48,861 nt of DNA from Chthoniobacteraceae bacterium (GCA_947476255.1 CANJPY010000031.1:1-48861); one strand, 5' to 3'. Counted from the stretch's first letter, positions 9,701 through 19,196 are shown. Translations and numbers: made by a program. Notes: a model not told the origin generated them from the letters alone.

Positions 9701-10606
9701 TTGGAGGGCAGTCGGGTGTGTGCACTCGCGGACGGGTTTGCGCCCACTGGGTTTGCCGCGGCGCAACGGCCCGCGTTGACCAGCACGAACGCCCTCGCCG
9801 GGATCGCCCAGACGGATGCCCTCTTTCTGGCCGTGGGGGAACAACTCCAGGGCGGCCCGGGTTACTCGGTCCCAGCCTTGGTGCGGGAACTGGTGGAATC
9901 GGCGAGTGTACCGTTTTTGCCGGGGCAGCGGTACAAGGCAAGCGGGCTCTTAAAACGCGCGGATTGGGAAAGCGTGTGGGCACTGCAACGCCGGGAGGAC
10001 GCCATCGACGCGGCCCTCGGGGTGGACGCGCCGGGCATCTCGGACACCGAACAGACCACCCGCAAACAGACCGCCGCGCTCCGCAAACGCGCCGAACTGG
10101 GCGACATCCCCGTCCCTCCCAAGTACGGGAGCGGCGATTTCAAGAAGGCGGTCTGGTGGTCGCTCCGGGGCAAGCTGGATGTGCCCAAGGAACGGTGGGT
10201 GTTGTATCCCGGGGTGGAACGCAACGAGGATCCGAGTCCGGTGATCGCGTGGGCGGGCTGGGATCATGCGCAACAGGCGCAGGCATTGGCGGCGTATTAC
10301 ATGGAGGCGCGTCAAACGTGGGCGTTTGCGCCGGAGAAACTGCGACTGCTGCTGGCGGGGCTGCTGGAGCTGTTGCCGTGGCTACACCAATGGCATTGCG
10401 CCGTGGATCCCGCCTACGGGGCAAGTCCCGCGGAATCCATCGAGGCGCTGCTGGACGCCGAATGCCACGAACTGGGCCTGACCCGGGTCGATCTGGAAAC
10501 CACACGCATGAGCGAGTCCGCCGCCGCCCCCCGCGAACGCAAACCGCGGGCGACGAAGAAAACGAAGGCAACTGCCGAGGTCCAAGAAGAATTGCCTGCA
10601 ATTTGA
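6797..10606 (+). CDS. pglX: PglX: BREX adenine-specific DNA methyltransferase
   Basis: PglX (1269 aa) is the N6-adenine methyltransferase that marks host DNA at the BREX recognition site and is required for defence. It has the SAM-binding motif DPTCGSGHF near residue 234 and the catalytic NPPY near residue 377, with a long C-terminal region as expected for the family (about 1200 aa). I chose the GTG at 6797, 8 bp after the pglW stop. The reading frame stays open far upstream, but that part only overlaps pglW in another frame and is compositionally a shadow. A stretch around 8480-8830 is more AT-rich than the rest of the gene and may correspond to the variable target-recognition region. The toxin-antitoxin pair follows 31 bp downstream. 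Confidence 0.93.
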   Translation: MIDSDRLLSDLQARVTQLRDDLRARCDADPAAHAPLLARYEAAKTSGRTAATYNAWREDELDQIAVAWVLATVFVRFLEDNALVDTCALAGPDRAGLRRAWDSHELFFQQNPLSTEREYLLRIFEDTAKLPGMAALLDRRHNPLWTLAPSGDAAKALIDFWRRDNPETGHPLHDFLDPDWNTRFLGDLYQDLSAMARKRFALLQTPDFVESFILDRTLTPAIETFGFRTVRMIDPTCGSGHFLLGGFARLHSLWLEAEPDAVPAKLAQNALDAVFGVDLNPNVVAIARFRLLLAALRVSGTRQLRHAPDFKIHVTTGDSLLHGARFDEQGKPYFTERQTMFEGTHEEFQDELKHHYEVEDNAALKRILGQQYHAVVGNPPYITVKDKALSELYRNRYASCHRQYALSVPFMERFFDLALKGDGPPARSAGFVGQITADSFMKREFGKKLIEEYLPRLDLTHVIHTSGAYIPGHGTPTVILFGKNQPPASDNIRTVLGIRGEPSTPADPALGVVWQAILRQVDQGESQSEWMSSADSERAKFYQHPWSIGGGGATELKEIIEIDCERTLVIESEAPIGRAVRIGEEEVFIFDAVRLNHAEVSKAQFRQYLVGEVVRDWVSSPETWVWYPYCGESQKSEVLERLWFWRATLENRTTFGGKIRDVSSHWAVYQQHTASAYRTPLSIAFAEVATHNHFVLDRGGKVFKQTAPVIKLKPEATEEDHLRLLGVLNSSTACFWLKQVCHNKGDSTDQHGARTTGDVAFNTFAFNSTQIANLPLPARHPIQLATSIVHAADSLQALSPAAVLANWTSGDLKAQLGHEREAAALERRRMIAWQEELDWQVYEAFSLVAAVDALSVPEETAVESIPPEGIALGERAFEIVLARRMAAGEVTTTWFTRHGSTPITEVPGHWPAAYRERMERRIARIESDPNIRLIEQPEYKRRWNTEPWDEQFQKAAKDWLLARLEGYFLEGSRVCALADGFAPTGFAAAQRPALTSTNALAGIAQTDALFLAVGEQLQGGPGYSVPALVRELVESASVPFLPGQRYKASGLLKRADWESVWALQRREDAIDAALGVDAPGISDTEQTTRKQTAALRKRAELGDIPVPPKYGSGDFKKAVWWSLRGKLDVPKERWVLYPGVERNEDPSPVIAWAGWDHAQQAQALAAYYMEARQTWAFAPEKLRLLLAGLLELLPWLHQWHCAVDPAYGASPAESIEALLDAECHELGLTRVDLETTRMSESAAAPRERKPRATKKTKATAEVQEELPAI

Positions 10607-10637
10607 CATCAGACCGAGATGCCATCATAGTGTTGTC

Positions 10638-10886
10638 ATGGTAAGAACTCAAATCCAACTGCCGGACGAACTGTTTGCACGCGCCAAGAAACTGTGTGCA
10701 GCACGGGAGATCTCCCTTGCTGAGTTGGCAAGGCGGGGCATCGAATACACTCTGAGTGTGTATGCGCCGGAAGCGGATCCCGAGTGGCAACTCCCGACTC
10801 CAAGGAGTCTGGGGTGGCGTGGGCTGACGGATGACGAACTCAAGGCACAGGCGCAGATAACCTCCACAGAGGCCTCTCTTTCGTAG
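10638..10886 (+). CDS. VapB-like ribbon-helix-helix antitoxin
   Basis: This 82-aa protein begins with a short beta strand and two helices (MVRTQIQLPDELFARAKKL, then an Ala/Leu-rich helix), the pattern of ribbon-helix-helix antitoxins that bind DNA as dimers. The C-terminal tail, about residues 45-82, would bind and neutralise the toxin. It is followed after 4 bp by a PIN-domain toxin, and the pair sits between pglX and pglY on the same strand. It is probably co-transcribed with the BREX operon, perhaps also from its own autoregulated promoter in the 31-bp gap. The family is assigned from fold pattern and partner. Confidence 0.85.
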   Translation: MVRTQIQLPDELFARAKKLCAAREISLAELARRGIEYTLSVYAPEADPEWQLPTPRSLGWRGLTDDELKAQAQITSTEASLS

Positions 10887-10890
10887 CCAT

Positions 10891-11334
10891 ATGCTTTCGA
10901 TTGACACCAACATTCTGTGGCATGGATTCAATGCCGACTCACCCCAACACGGGTCTGCCTATGCCTGGCTGCAGTCGATGCAGGCTTTGGAGGACGTGGC
11001 GATTTCAGAGTTCATCCTGGCGGAGTTTTACGGGTTGTTACGGAACCCGGCCGTTTTGAAGCAACCGTTGGGAGCCGCAGATGCTGCGGCTGTGGTGCAG
11101 GTGTACCGCCGCCACCCCCGGTGGCGGCTACTCGGGTTCCCGATGGAGAGTCTGCCGATGCACGAGAAGCTGTGGCAGGAGGCGAGCAAAGAAGGGTTCG
11201 CCTTCCGTCGCATCTATGACGTCCGCACGGCGCTGAGTCTTCTTTCCCAGGGCGTCACGGAATTCGCTACTGCAAACACGAAAGATTTTACCGGCATCGG
11301 TTTCCGGCGGGTGTGGAATCCGCTGGCGAGCTGA
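10891..11334 (+). CDS. VapC-like PIN-domain ribonuclease toxin
   Basis: This is a 147-aa PIN-domain protein, the usual length for VapC toxins, which cleave tRNA or rRNA with magnesium. The acidic active-site residues are in place: D5 (SIDTNI), E45 (LAEFYGLL), D110 (RIYDVRTAL) and D132 after the TANTKDF motif. It starts 4 bp after the antitoxin stop and ends 25 bp before pglY, so it is embedded in the BREX operon. Its RNA target cannot be inferred. It could act as an addiction module for the cassette or as a back-up abortive response, but neither is shown by sequence. Confidence 0.88.
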   Translation: MLSIDTNILWHGFNADSPQHGSAYAWLQSMQALEDVAISEFILAEFYGLLRNPAVLKQPLGAADAAAVVQVYRRHPRWRLLGFPMESLPMHEKLWQEASKEGFAFRRIYDVRTALSLLSQGVTEFATANTKDFTGIGFRRVWNPLAS

Positions 11335-11359
11335 GTTTTTTGAACAGGCCTCCTTTTTT

Positions 11360-14300
11360 ATGCCCACCCTCCTGCGCGACCTCATTGAAATCCCCGAGTT
11401 TGTTTCCAAAGGGGACTTTGTTTTAAAGCTGACCGAGGGCACGGATCCGAGCCGAGTTCAGGACACGCTCAAAAACTATGTGGTCACGCCGGAGCTAACC
11501 TCGTGTTTTGGAGATGCGCTCAAGATGGTACGAACGGCGGTGGAAGGGAGCACGAGCAAGGCGGCCTATCTCGAGGGAAGCTTCGGTGCGGGGAAAAGCC
11601 ATTTCATGGCGGTGCTGCATCTGCTTTTAGCGGGCAACCCCGAGGCCCGTTCGATACCCGAGCTGGGAAACGAAATCGCCAAGCATGCGGCCTGGCTTGA
11701 GGGGAAGAAATTCCTGATGGTGCCGTTTCACTTTCTGGCAGCGGACAGCCTCGAGTCTGCGCTTTTCAAGGGGTACACGGATCTGGTCCTGAAACAGTTT
11801 CCGGACAAGCCGTATCCGGCGCTCGTGACCTCGACCGCCCTGTTGCAAAACGCAGCACAGTCCCGTGCCTCGATGGGGGACGCCAAGTTTTTTGAGATTC
11901 TCAACCGGGGTGCAGCCGGTGCGGGTGAAAGCGATGGCTGGGGCGAACTCGGGAGCGGTTGGGATGCGGACACTTTTGAGCGAGCCGCCCGGAAAACCCC
12001 GGCTGACAGCGAACGGATCCGGCTGGTGGGCGATCTGATCGAGACGCATTTCCCGGCGATGCGAAACACGTCGGATTATTTGAGCATCGACGACGGGCTC
12101 GCGGTGATGAGCCAGCACGCGAAGGATCTTGGGTACGACGCGGTGATTCTCTTTTTGGACGAACTCATCCTGTGGCTGGCGAGTCACGCTGCGGATGTGA
12201 ATTTCGTGAGTCGCGAAGCGCAGAAACTGCCCAAATTGGTGGAGGCGCAAAACCTGCAGAGGCCGGCGCCGCTCGTGAGCTTTATTGCGAGGCAGCGTGA
12301 CCTGCGGGATCTTGTTGGACAACACATTGCGGGGGCTGAAAAGCTGGGGTTTGTGGATGTGTTGCAGTACTCAGAGGGCAGATTCGAGCACATCAAACTG
12401 GCAGACCGAAACCTGCCTGCGATTGCGGAAAAACGGATTCTGCGTCCCAAGAACGGGGCGGCAAAACTCGAAATCGACGCCGCGTTTTCGAGCACCGCAC
12501 AGGTCCGGGAAGAGGTGATGAAGGTATTGCTCACGACCAAAGGGAGGAAGGAGGAGTTCCGGCAATTGTACCCGTTCAGTCCGGCGCTTGTGGAGACGCT
12601 GGTGGCAGTGTCCTCGCTTCTGCAAAGGGAGCGGACGGCGATCAAGGTGATGGTCCAGTTGCTGGCGAGACAGCGGGATACGCTGGCGTTGGGAACGATC
12701 ATTCCGGTGGGTGATTTGTTCGATGAAATCGCAGAGGGCGACGACGCCTTCAGTGTCGCGATGAAGACGCACTGCGATAAAACCAAGAAGCTGTATTCCC
12801 AGCAACTGCGCCCCCTGTTGGAGCGGACCAATAGCCTCACCTTTGAAGAAGCTGCCGCGTTGCCGTTGGATGACCCAAAGGCAGCGGCCCTACGCACGGA
12901 CGACCGCCTGATCAAGACGCTGTTGCTGGCCGCGTGGGCGCCCGAGGTGGAGTCGCTCAAGCATATGACGCCGCAGCGCCTGGCGGCGTTGAATCACGGC
13001 ACGATCAAAGCGTTTATCCCCGGACAAGAAGCGCAACAGGTATTGCGCAAGTGCAAGGAATGGGCGGCGCAGGTGGGCGAACTGCAGGTGCAGGAATCCG
13101 GCGGTACGCATTTGATTTCGATCCGGATCACCGGGATTGATCTGGCGCCGATCCTGGAGCGGGCGGAGTCTGTGGACAATTACGGGAACCGTGTGGCCCG
13201 GATCAAGATGTTGATCTTCGAGGTGCTGGGTTTGTTCGAACAGACTGAGTTGCGGTTGCGGCACACATTTCGTTGGCGAGGAACAGACCGGGAGGCAGAG
13301 ATCCAGTTTGCGAATGTGCGGGAAACCACGGACGAGATGCTGGAGAGTTCGGGAGACACATGGCGGGTGGTGATTGATTATCCTTTTGACCGGGAAGGAC
13401 ACAATGCCAACGAAGACGTCGACCGTTTGGAGCAGTTCCGGGCGAACCGGGATTCTCAAAACACGATCTGCTGGCTGCCGAGCTTCCTGAACTACGAAGC
13501 TCAAAAGGCCGTGGGTGAATTGGTTCGCCTGGAGCACATCCTGGCCGAAAACCGGTTTCCGACGTTTGTGGATCACCTGAGCGAACAGGACCGGGCGCAG
13601 GCACGGCCGCTGTTGGAGAACTTGAAATCCCAGAAACGCGCGCAGCTGGCGTCGCAGCTCGAGGCGGCCTACGGGATCCGCGGCGGAGCGGCTCCGTATA
13701 TTGACACAGCGAACAGTCTGGAGGGCGGAGAGCACTTCAAGACGCTGTGCGATCTGACGGTGCAGCCCCCTGCTGCGTCCAATCTCAAAGAAGCGTTGGA
13801 CAAGCTGTTGGAACAGGCGTTGGAATTTCAGTTTGCGGCGCACCCCGTGTTTGAAGACGAGACGCGGCTGAACAAGACGAATGCCGCGAAGGTGCTGGAG
13901 GTTTTCAGTGAGGCGGTGAGCACCGATCAGCCTTCGTTTGTGGTGGCAGATTCCAATGTGCGCAAACTGACCAGGCTCATCGCGAATCCCCTGAAGATCG
14001 GCCAGATGTCCGAGATGCGGTTTGCGAAGGCTGAGCATTGGAAGCAGCACTTCAGCCAGCAGCTTGCGAGAGAAGGTGGAGGCCCGATCAATGTCGAGCG
14101 TCTACGGAGGTGGTTGGATGTGCCCAAACCGATGGGACTTCCACATGTCGCGGAGGACCTGGTGATTTGCTGCTGGGCGCTCCAGACTGGGCACGCTTTT
14201 TACAAAGGCGAGGTGGCGATTCCGGCGCCTGCTCCTGGGGATTTAAAGGAGGATATGTTGTTGCGGCCGGTAGCGCTTCCCGATGAAACGGCTTGGAAGC

Positions 14301-15193
14301 AGGCACTGGAGCGCTCCAAAGGACTGTTTGGCGTGCACAGTCCGACGGCCCTAGTGAATGTGGGCAATGTTTCCGAGGTTTGCAGGGGACTGCGGGAGAA
14401 GGTAGCGAAGTGGCTTCCGGCCTCCTCCCTTCTGGAGGCGGAACTGGACAAGGCGGCTCCCAAGCTCGGGCTGCCCCCCCGCGAATCCCAGCGTGCGAAG
14501 ACCAACCAGGAGGCGCTGGAATTGTTGAAAGCCATGCAGAAGGCGACCGGAGACATTGCGCTGGTGACGGCGCTGGCGGGACATTCGCTCAAGAGTTTGA
14601 GCAATCCACTGAGCCTCGCGATGTCAAAGGCCGATGGCGTCGCGGAAGCGATGCGACGCATTCCGTGGGCGCTGGTGGATGCGCTCGTAAGCATCACGGA
14701 TGGGCGAAGAGCGGCTGCGCAGACAATTTTAGAGGCCCTCCGTGAGGGTTTTGAACATAACGAGCACGCTCTGGCATTTGCTCCGAAGGTGGAGGAGTTC
14801 ACGAAGGATGCGGCCTCGTTGCTGGCGTTGGCTCAGGTTGTGGAGCCTCCCGCGCGGCACGTGGAACCACCATCGATCCCTGCGACCGTTCCGCAAGCGC
14901 CCCCCTCTCCTGTTATTTTACCGAAACCCGCGGCGGCGGCTCCAAGGAACAAGCGGAGCCAGGCGAAGGGCGACAGCGTGGCGGCGTGGGTGCCGCAGGA
15001 TCTTGCGAATTACACCCTGGTCGAGGTCACGGTGCAGACGGTGGTCGGAGCATCGCAGGTGCTAGTGCTCACCGCGAACACAGCGAGGCTGATCGAGCAG
15101 TCCGGCGACGCTGTGTACGATCCCAAGGCGAAGCTGCTGCGCTTCTCGAAATGGAACTTTTCGGTGGAGATTTATCCGGAGGGAGAGGCATGA
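11360..15193 (+). CDS. pglY: PglY: large BREX P-loop ATPase (DUF6079-like)
   Basis: PglY (1277 aa) is the large ATPase of type 2 BREX, the counterpart of BrxC in type 1. A Walker A motif GSFGAGKS lies at residues 73-80 and a Walker B ILFLDEL with D267/E268. The rest is mostly helical without a recognised enzymatic motif. A Pro-rich linker around residues 1160-1190 precedes a small C-terminal domain. Length and motif positions fit the family. The stop codon overlaps the pglZ start (ATGA), implying translational coupling. It is thought to work with PglZ and PglX in a DNA-associated complex, by analogy with characterised BREX systems. Confidence 0.92.
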   Translation: MPTLLRDLIEIPEFVSKGDFVLKLTEGTDPSRVQDTLKNYVVTPELTSCFGDALKMVRTAVEGSTSKAAYLEGSFGAGKSHFMAVLHLLLAGNPEARSIPELGNEIAKHAAWLEGKKFLMVPFHFLAADSLESALFKGYTDLVLKQFPDKPYPALVTSTALLQNAAQSRASMGDAKFFEILNRGAAGAGESDGWGELGSGWDADTFERAARKTPADSERIRLVGDLIETHFPAMRNTSDYLSIDDGLAVMSQHAKDLGYDAVILFLDELILWLASHAADVNFVSREAQKLPKLVEAQNLQRPAPLVSFIARQRDLRDLVGQHIAGAEKLGFVDVLQYSEGRFEHIKLADRNLPAIAEKRILRPKNGAAKLEIDAAFSSTAQVREEVMKVLLTTKGRKEEFRQLYPFSPALVETLVAVSSLLQRERTAIKVMVQLLARQRDTLALGTIIPVGDLFDEIAEGDDAFSVAMKTHCDKTKKLYSQQLRPLLERTNSLTFEEAAALPLDDPKAAALRTDDRLIKTLLLAAWAPEVESLKHMTPQRLAALNHGTIKAFIPGQEAQQVLRKCKEWAAQVGELQVQESGGTHLISIRITGIDLAPILERAESVDNYGNRVARIKMLIFEVLGLFEQTELRLRHTFRWRGTDREAEIQFANVRETTDEMLESSGDTWRVVIDYPFDREGHNANEDVDRLEQFRANRDSQNTICWLPSFLNYEAQKAVGELVRLEHILAENRFPTFVDHLSEQDRAQARPLLENLKSQKRAQLASQLEAAYGIRGGAAPYIDTANSLEGGEHFKTLCDLTVQPPAASNLKEALDKLLEQALEFQFAAHPVFEDETRLNKTNAAKVLEVFSEAVSTDQPSFVVADSNVRKLTRLIANPLKIGQMSEMRFAKAEHWKQHFSQQLAREGGGPINVERLRRWLDVPKPMGLPHVAEDLVICCWALQTGHAFYKGEVAIPAPAPGDLKEDMLLRPVALPDETAWKQALERSKGLFGVHSPTALVNVGNVSEVCRGLREKVAKWLPASSLLEAELDKAAPKLGLPPRESQRAKTNQEALELLKAMQKATGDIALVTALAGHSLKSLSNPLSLAMSKADGVAEAMRRIPWALVDALVSITDGRRAAAQTILEALREGFEHNEHALAFAPKVEEFTKDAASLLALAQVVEPPARHVEPPSIPATVPQAPPSPVILPKPAAAAPRNKRSQAKGDSVAAWVPQDLANYTLVEVTVQTVVGASQVLVLTANTARLIEQSGDAVYDPKAKLLRFSKWNFSVEIYPEGEA

Positions 15194-17874
15194 CCGAAGG
15201 GCAGATCAAAGCGCAGGTCCGGGCGATCCGGCACAAAGGAGATGCCAACGCCGCAGCTGTCGCGATCCGTGCAGACACCGCCTGGAACGGTCCGGATCGC
15301 GTGGAGATCGATGGCGTGGTTCACCGGGTGTCTTTTTGCCGGTCGGATTTGGAGGTGCGGGAACTGCTCCATGTTGCGCGCAGGGACGCCATTCCGGTTG
15401 TGGCGCTGTGTCCCTTTGAAAGTACTGCGCTGGCTGGCGATGTGCTGGCAAGGTTGGTGAAACGAAGGATCCACAGCCCGCACGCGAGCGAGCAGTTGGC
15501 GAGTTTGTTTGAAGTCATCCGAGTGGATCCGCGGGTCAATTCAAGCCGGGACCTTGTGAATGCGCTGGTGGAGCACGCCCCCTCGGACGGTTACCCTCCC
15601 GTGGCCACTGGGTTTCTCGATCTTCAGACGGCGTGGACCGAACTAATTCACCGTTTGCTGGAGGATCGAACGGTGACCACAAGCGTGGGACGGCTTTTCG
15701 AGTTGTCGATGCAGCAGGGTTTTGTACGCCGGTTGGAAGAAATGCCAGCACCGCTTCGAGGTGCATTTTTCAAGTGGGCCGGCGAAAATGTGGACGTCAC
15801 CTACGCATGGGCAGAGTTTTTGGTGGGGGCGAAGCGAACGAGCGATCTGCTTCCTGTCGGCCTGCTTTTTGATCTACTGCTGCGTCCAGAGCTTAAGGGT
15901 CACGCCGACATCAAGGTGACGTGGGCACGCCTCGAGTCTTGGTTCGACGGGCATCCCATCGAACCCGGAGCCGCTAGGTCCTGGGCCAACGCCTCGAGGG
16001 CCGTGCTGGGACAGCTCCGGCAGCAGGCAGGCGCCGTTTCCTCCGTGACGCAGTTGTTAACGCGACTGGATGATCTTTTCCATGAACTGCGGATCACGGA
16101 ACTGGCGCTCTCGAGCGAACACTCGCCGTCCGGTTTTGAACTTAGAATCCAGCGTTTTGCAAAATATCTCGCGACCTTTGTGAAACAGGGTGCTGATCCC
16201 GCCCGCGAGCTGCCAGAATTGAGGGCGTCTCTCAAAGGCATCAACGACCACCTTCTGGCGAACGACCACCGACAACGTGTGATGCGTTGCGAGATGGCGT
16301 TCCGTCTGGCGAGGAGTTTGGGAGAGACGCTGTTTCCCTCCTCGGGGGCGGATTTGGACAAACTGGTGCAAGGCTACACGCTGGGCGGAGGTTTCGTGGA
16401 CTGGGCGCGTTCGATTGTGCAAGAGGGAGATTCCGACGCGACACTCAACAAGGCATTCAGCGCAGTGCTTTCGCGCGTGGATGCAGTGTGCGGGACGTTT
16501 GAGTCGGACTTTGCGACCAAGGTCGCAGAGTGGCATCAGATCGGCGCCCCCACATCCACTGGATTTCTTCCGATCGAACAAACCCTGGACCAGCTTGTGG
16601 CGCCAATCGCCGCCAAGGTGCCGGCGCTGCTTCTCGTCATGGACGGGATGAGCATGGCCGTTTTCAGAGAGTTGATCGGCGATCTCACGGAACGGGGCAA
16701 ATGGCTGGAGGCCGTTCCCGAGCATGTGGCGGTTCCAAATTCGCTTTTGGCGACCGTGCCCTCGGTGACTGAAATTTCCCGGCGGGCATTGTTCCGAGGA
16801 GAACTGAAACCAGAAGCGACGCCGGGAGAGCAGAAGGCTTTTGATTCTGGCGATCGCTTGCATGCGGCTGTGGGTGGCACAGTAAAGCCACGGTTGTTTC
16901 TGAAAAGTGACCTCCAGGAAGGCAGCGAGGCGGGCTTGTCTGAGGAACTCAAGGACACGCTACGCAGCAAACGGTGTCGGTTGGTGGCCGTGGTTTTGAA
17001 CGCGATCGACGATCATTTGAGCGGTTCGGACCAAGTGACCCCGCGCTGGGATCTGGACTACATACGGCATTTGCGTGAGTTGTTGCAACTGGCTGCGGAG
17101 GCGGGGCGCATCATCGTTTTAACGAGCGATCACGGGCATGTCCTCGAACGGAAGACGACCTTGAAGAGCGGGATGGGACTTGGTGGGGACCGTTACCGTT
17201 TGGATGGCGGACCGGTGGCAGAGGGCGAAATTGCCGTTCAGGGATCGAGGGTTCGGGATGCATTGGGCGAGTCCGTGGTGACGGCCGCGTGGTCGAGGGA
17301 TCTACGGTATGCTTCCAAGAAAAGGGGCTATCACGGGGGCGTGAGTCCGCAGGAGTTGGTGGTCCCGGTTGCAGTGCTGCGACATCTTAAAAACGAGGTG
17401 CCTGGCTGGACAGATGTGACGCCCGCCCCTTTCCGTCCGGAGTGGTGGAGTCTCACCGAAACCTCTGTGAGTGCCCCTGTTGCGGCTCCTATGCGCTCGG
17501 GGTCGAAGAAAGCGGCGGAGCCCGATCTCTTCGCCGGGCAGTCTGTGTCTGGCGGAGTCAAGGGGTGGATCGACGAATTGTTGGAGGGGGAAACCTATTC
17601 AGAAGCCTCGAAACGCGGTGTGCGCGGTGTGCCTCCCGTGGTTGAAGTCCGGCGGTTCCTGGAGCTTTTGAACGAACGGAACGGCACCGCCCCGCGTGAA
17701 ACCATGGCCGAAGGACTCAAACTGCCGTTGGTGCGTTTGGACGGATTCGTCCACAACATGGCTCGGATCTTTAATGTGGATGGATACGAGGCCGTGGCGG
17801 TGGAGGGTGGCTCCGTGGTCCTAAATGTCTCCGTGCTGAAGAAACAATTTGGAATAACAGACTCCCTTCGATGA
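15190..17874 (+). CDS. pglZ: PglZ: BREX alkaline-phosphatase-superfamily protein
   Basis: PglZ (894 aa) is the hallmark protein shared by BREX systems. The PglZ domain, about residues 475-760, belongs to the alkaline phosphatase superfamily. Two metal-site segments are visible: LLVMDGMS near residue 484 and LTSDHGHV near residue 645. I chose the ATG at 15190, which overlaps the pglY stop by 4 bp. An upstream in-frame extension to 14986 lies inside pglY and is not used. It in turn overlaps brxD by 4 bp. In characterised systems PglZ is essential for defence; its substrate is not known from sequence. Confidence 0.93.
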   Translation: MTEGQIKAQVRAIRHKGDANAAAVAIRADTAWNGPDRVEIDGVVHRVSFCRSDLEVRELLHVARRDAIPVVALCPFESTALAGDVLARLVKRRIHSPHASEQLASLFEVIRVDPRVNSSRDLVNALVEHAPSDGYPPVATGFLDLQTAWTELIHRLLEDRTVTTSVGRLFELSMQQGFVRRLEEMPAPLRGAFFKWAGENVDVTYAWAEFLVGAKRTSDLLPVGLLFDLLLRPELKGHADIKVTWARLESWFDGHPIEPGAARSWANASRAVLGQLRQQAGAVSSVTQLLTRLDDLFHELRITELALSSEHSPSGFELRIQRFAKYLATFVKQGADPARELPELRASLKGINDHLLANDHRQRVMRCEMAFRLARSLGETLFPSSGADLDKLVQGYTLGGGFVDWARSIVQEGDSDATLNKAFSAVLSRVDAVCGTFESDFATKVAEWHQIGAPTSTGFLPIEQTLDQLVAPIAAKVPALLLVMDGMSMAVFRELIGDLTERGKWLEAVPEHVAVPNSLLATVPSVTEISRRALFRGELKPEATPGEQKAFDSGDRLHAAVGGTVKPRLFLKSDLQEGSEAGLSEELKDTLRSKRCRLVAVVLNAIDDHLSGSDQVTPRWDLDYIRHLRELLQLAAEAGRIIVLTSDHGHVLERKTTLKSGMGLGGDRYRLDGGPVAEGEIAVQGSRVRDALGESVVTAAWSRDLRYASKKRGYHGGVSPQELVVPVAVLRHLKNEVPGWTDVTPAPFRPEWWSLTETSVSAPVAAPMRSGSKKAAEPDLFAGQSVSGGVKGWIDELLEGETYSEASKRGVRGVPPVVEVRRFLELLNERNGTAPRETMAEGLKLPLVRLDGFVHNMARIFNVDGYEAVAVEGGSVVLNVSVLKKQFGITDSLR

Positions 17875-19196
17875 ACCCTCCACTCAGCGCGCGCCGCCGC
17901 GACGACATATTAAACGCCCTCCGCCGGGGAACCGTTCCGCAGGAGGGGCTGGGGGCGCTGGCTGTAGGGTTGGACCGCTTCAAGGTGACGGTGCGCGAGG
18001 ATTTGGAGCGGGTGGCCGCGGGTGGTGGAGCGTTCAAAGCGATTCGGGGCGAATACGGCTGCGGAAAGACGTTTTTTTCACGCTGGTTGCAGGAACAGGC
18101 GCGGGGCCTCGGTCTTGCGACTTCGGAGGTGCAGATCTCTGAATCCGAGACGCCCCTGCATAAACTGGAGACGGTCTATCGGCGCATGAACGAGCGCATC
18201 GGAACGGTAGCAACGCCCACAGGCGCCTTTCGAAGCATCATTGACACCTGGTTTTACGCGCTGGAAGAGGATGCGTTGAGCAGCGGCAAAGTGGATCCGA
18301 ACGATTCAGCTGCACTGTTGAAGTTCACCGACGAGTTGATGGAAAAACGGCTCGATGCGATTTCGAGAAACGCCCCTGCGTTTGCGGCTGCTCTCCGAGG
18401 TTACCGGGCGGCACTGGCCAAGGGCGACATGGCAACGGCCGAAGGACTGATTGCCTGGGTAGCTGGACAGCCGAACGTTTCCGCGTCGATCAAAAGGGCG
18501 GCGGACATCAAGGGGGAGGTCGATCACTTTGCATCGCTCAGTTTCCTGCAGGGGTTGCTTGTGGTGCTTCGCGATTCTGGACACTCGGGATTACTGCTGG
18601 TTCTGGATGAAGTCGAGACGCTCCAACGCGTGCGTGCGGATGTGCGTGAGAAGGCGTTGAATGCCCTGCGCCAGCTGATCGATGAGATTGATTCTGGTCG
18701 GTTCCCTGGCTTGTTCATCGTAATTACGGGGACGCCCGCATTTTTCGATGGCCCGCAAGGGGTCCAGAAGCTGCCTCCGCTGGCGAGTCGCCTCCACACG
18801 GATTTTGATGCCACCGGCCGGTTCGATAATCCACGGGCACCGCAAATTCGGCTGAAGGCATTTGATCGTCCTTCGTTGATCGAGGTTGGACACAAGGTGC
18901 GCGAGATTTTCGCCACGGGTTCCACTCAGGCTGAACGGATCCGCGAGACAGTGAGTGACAAGCTCGTGGAACGGATGGCTGACAGCATTGCCGGCGAACT
19001 GGGCGGAAAGGTAGGCATTGCGCCAAGGTTGTTCCTCAAGAAGCTGGTGGCCGATGTGTTGGACCGTGTGGATCTTTACCCTGATTTTGATCCAACCCGG
19101 GATTATCAGCTGACCCTTAAAGCTGACGAACTCACGGTCGAAGAGCGGAACCGGACGGCAGCGAATTCTGTGGACGATATCCCCTTGGAGCTGTGA
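17871..19196 (+). CDS. brxD: BrxD: BREX AAA-type ATP-binding protein
   Basis: BrxD (441 aa) is a P-loop ATPase of the DUF2791/BREX system ATP-binding family, found in type 2 and related BREX loci. The Walker A motif GEYGCGKT spans residues 60-67 and the Walker B LLLVLDE ends at D246/E247. The region after it (TGTPAFFD, about residue 285) resembles sensor motifs of AAA-type proteins. It overlaps pglZ upstream (ATGA) and brxHI downstream (GTGA), so the three are probably translated as a coupled unit. It probably forms a module with the helicase BrxHI, with which it usually co-occurs. Confidence 0.9.
   Translation: MNPPLSARRRDDILNALRRGTVPQEGLGALAVGLDRFKVTVREDLERVAAGGGAFKAIRGEYGCGKTFFSRWLQEQARGLGLATSEVQISESETPLHKLETVYRRMNERIGTVATPTGAFRSIIDTWFYALEEDALSSGKVDPNDSAALLKFTDELMEKRLDAISRNAPAFAAALRGYRAALAKGDMATAEGLIAWVAGQPNVSASIKRAADIKGEVDHFASLSFLQGLLVVLRDSGHSGLLLVLDEVETLQRVRADVREKALNALRQLIDEIDSGRFPGLFIVITGTPAFFDGPQGVQKLPPLASRLHTDFDATGRFDNPRAPQIRLKAFDRPSLIEVGHKVREIFATGSTQAERIRETVSDKLVERMADSIAGELGGKVGIAPRLFLKKLVADVLDRVDLYPDFDPTRDYQLTLKADELTVEERNRTAANSVDDIPLEL

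Noticed and set aside
14986..15189. Upstream extension of pglZ
   Set aside because: It lies inside pglY in another frame; the ATG at 15190 overlaps the pglY stop in the usual coupled manner.
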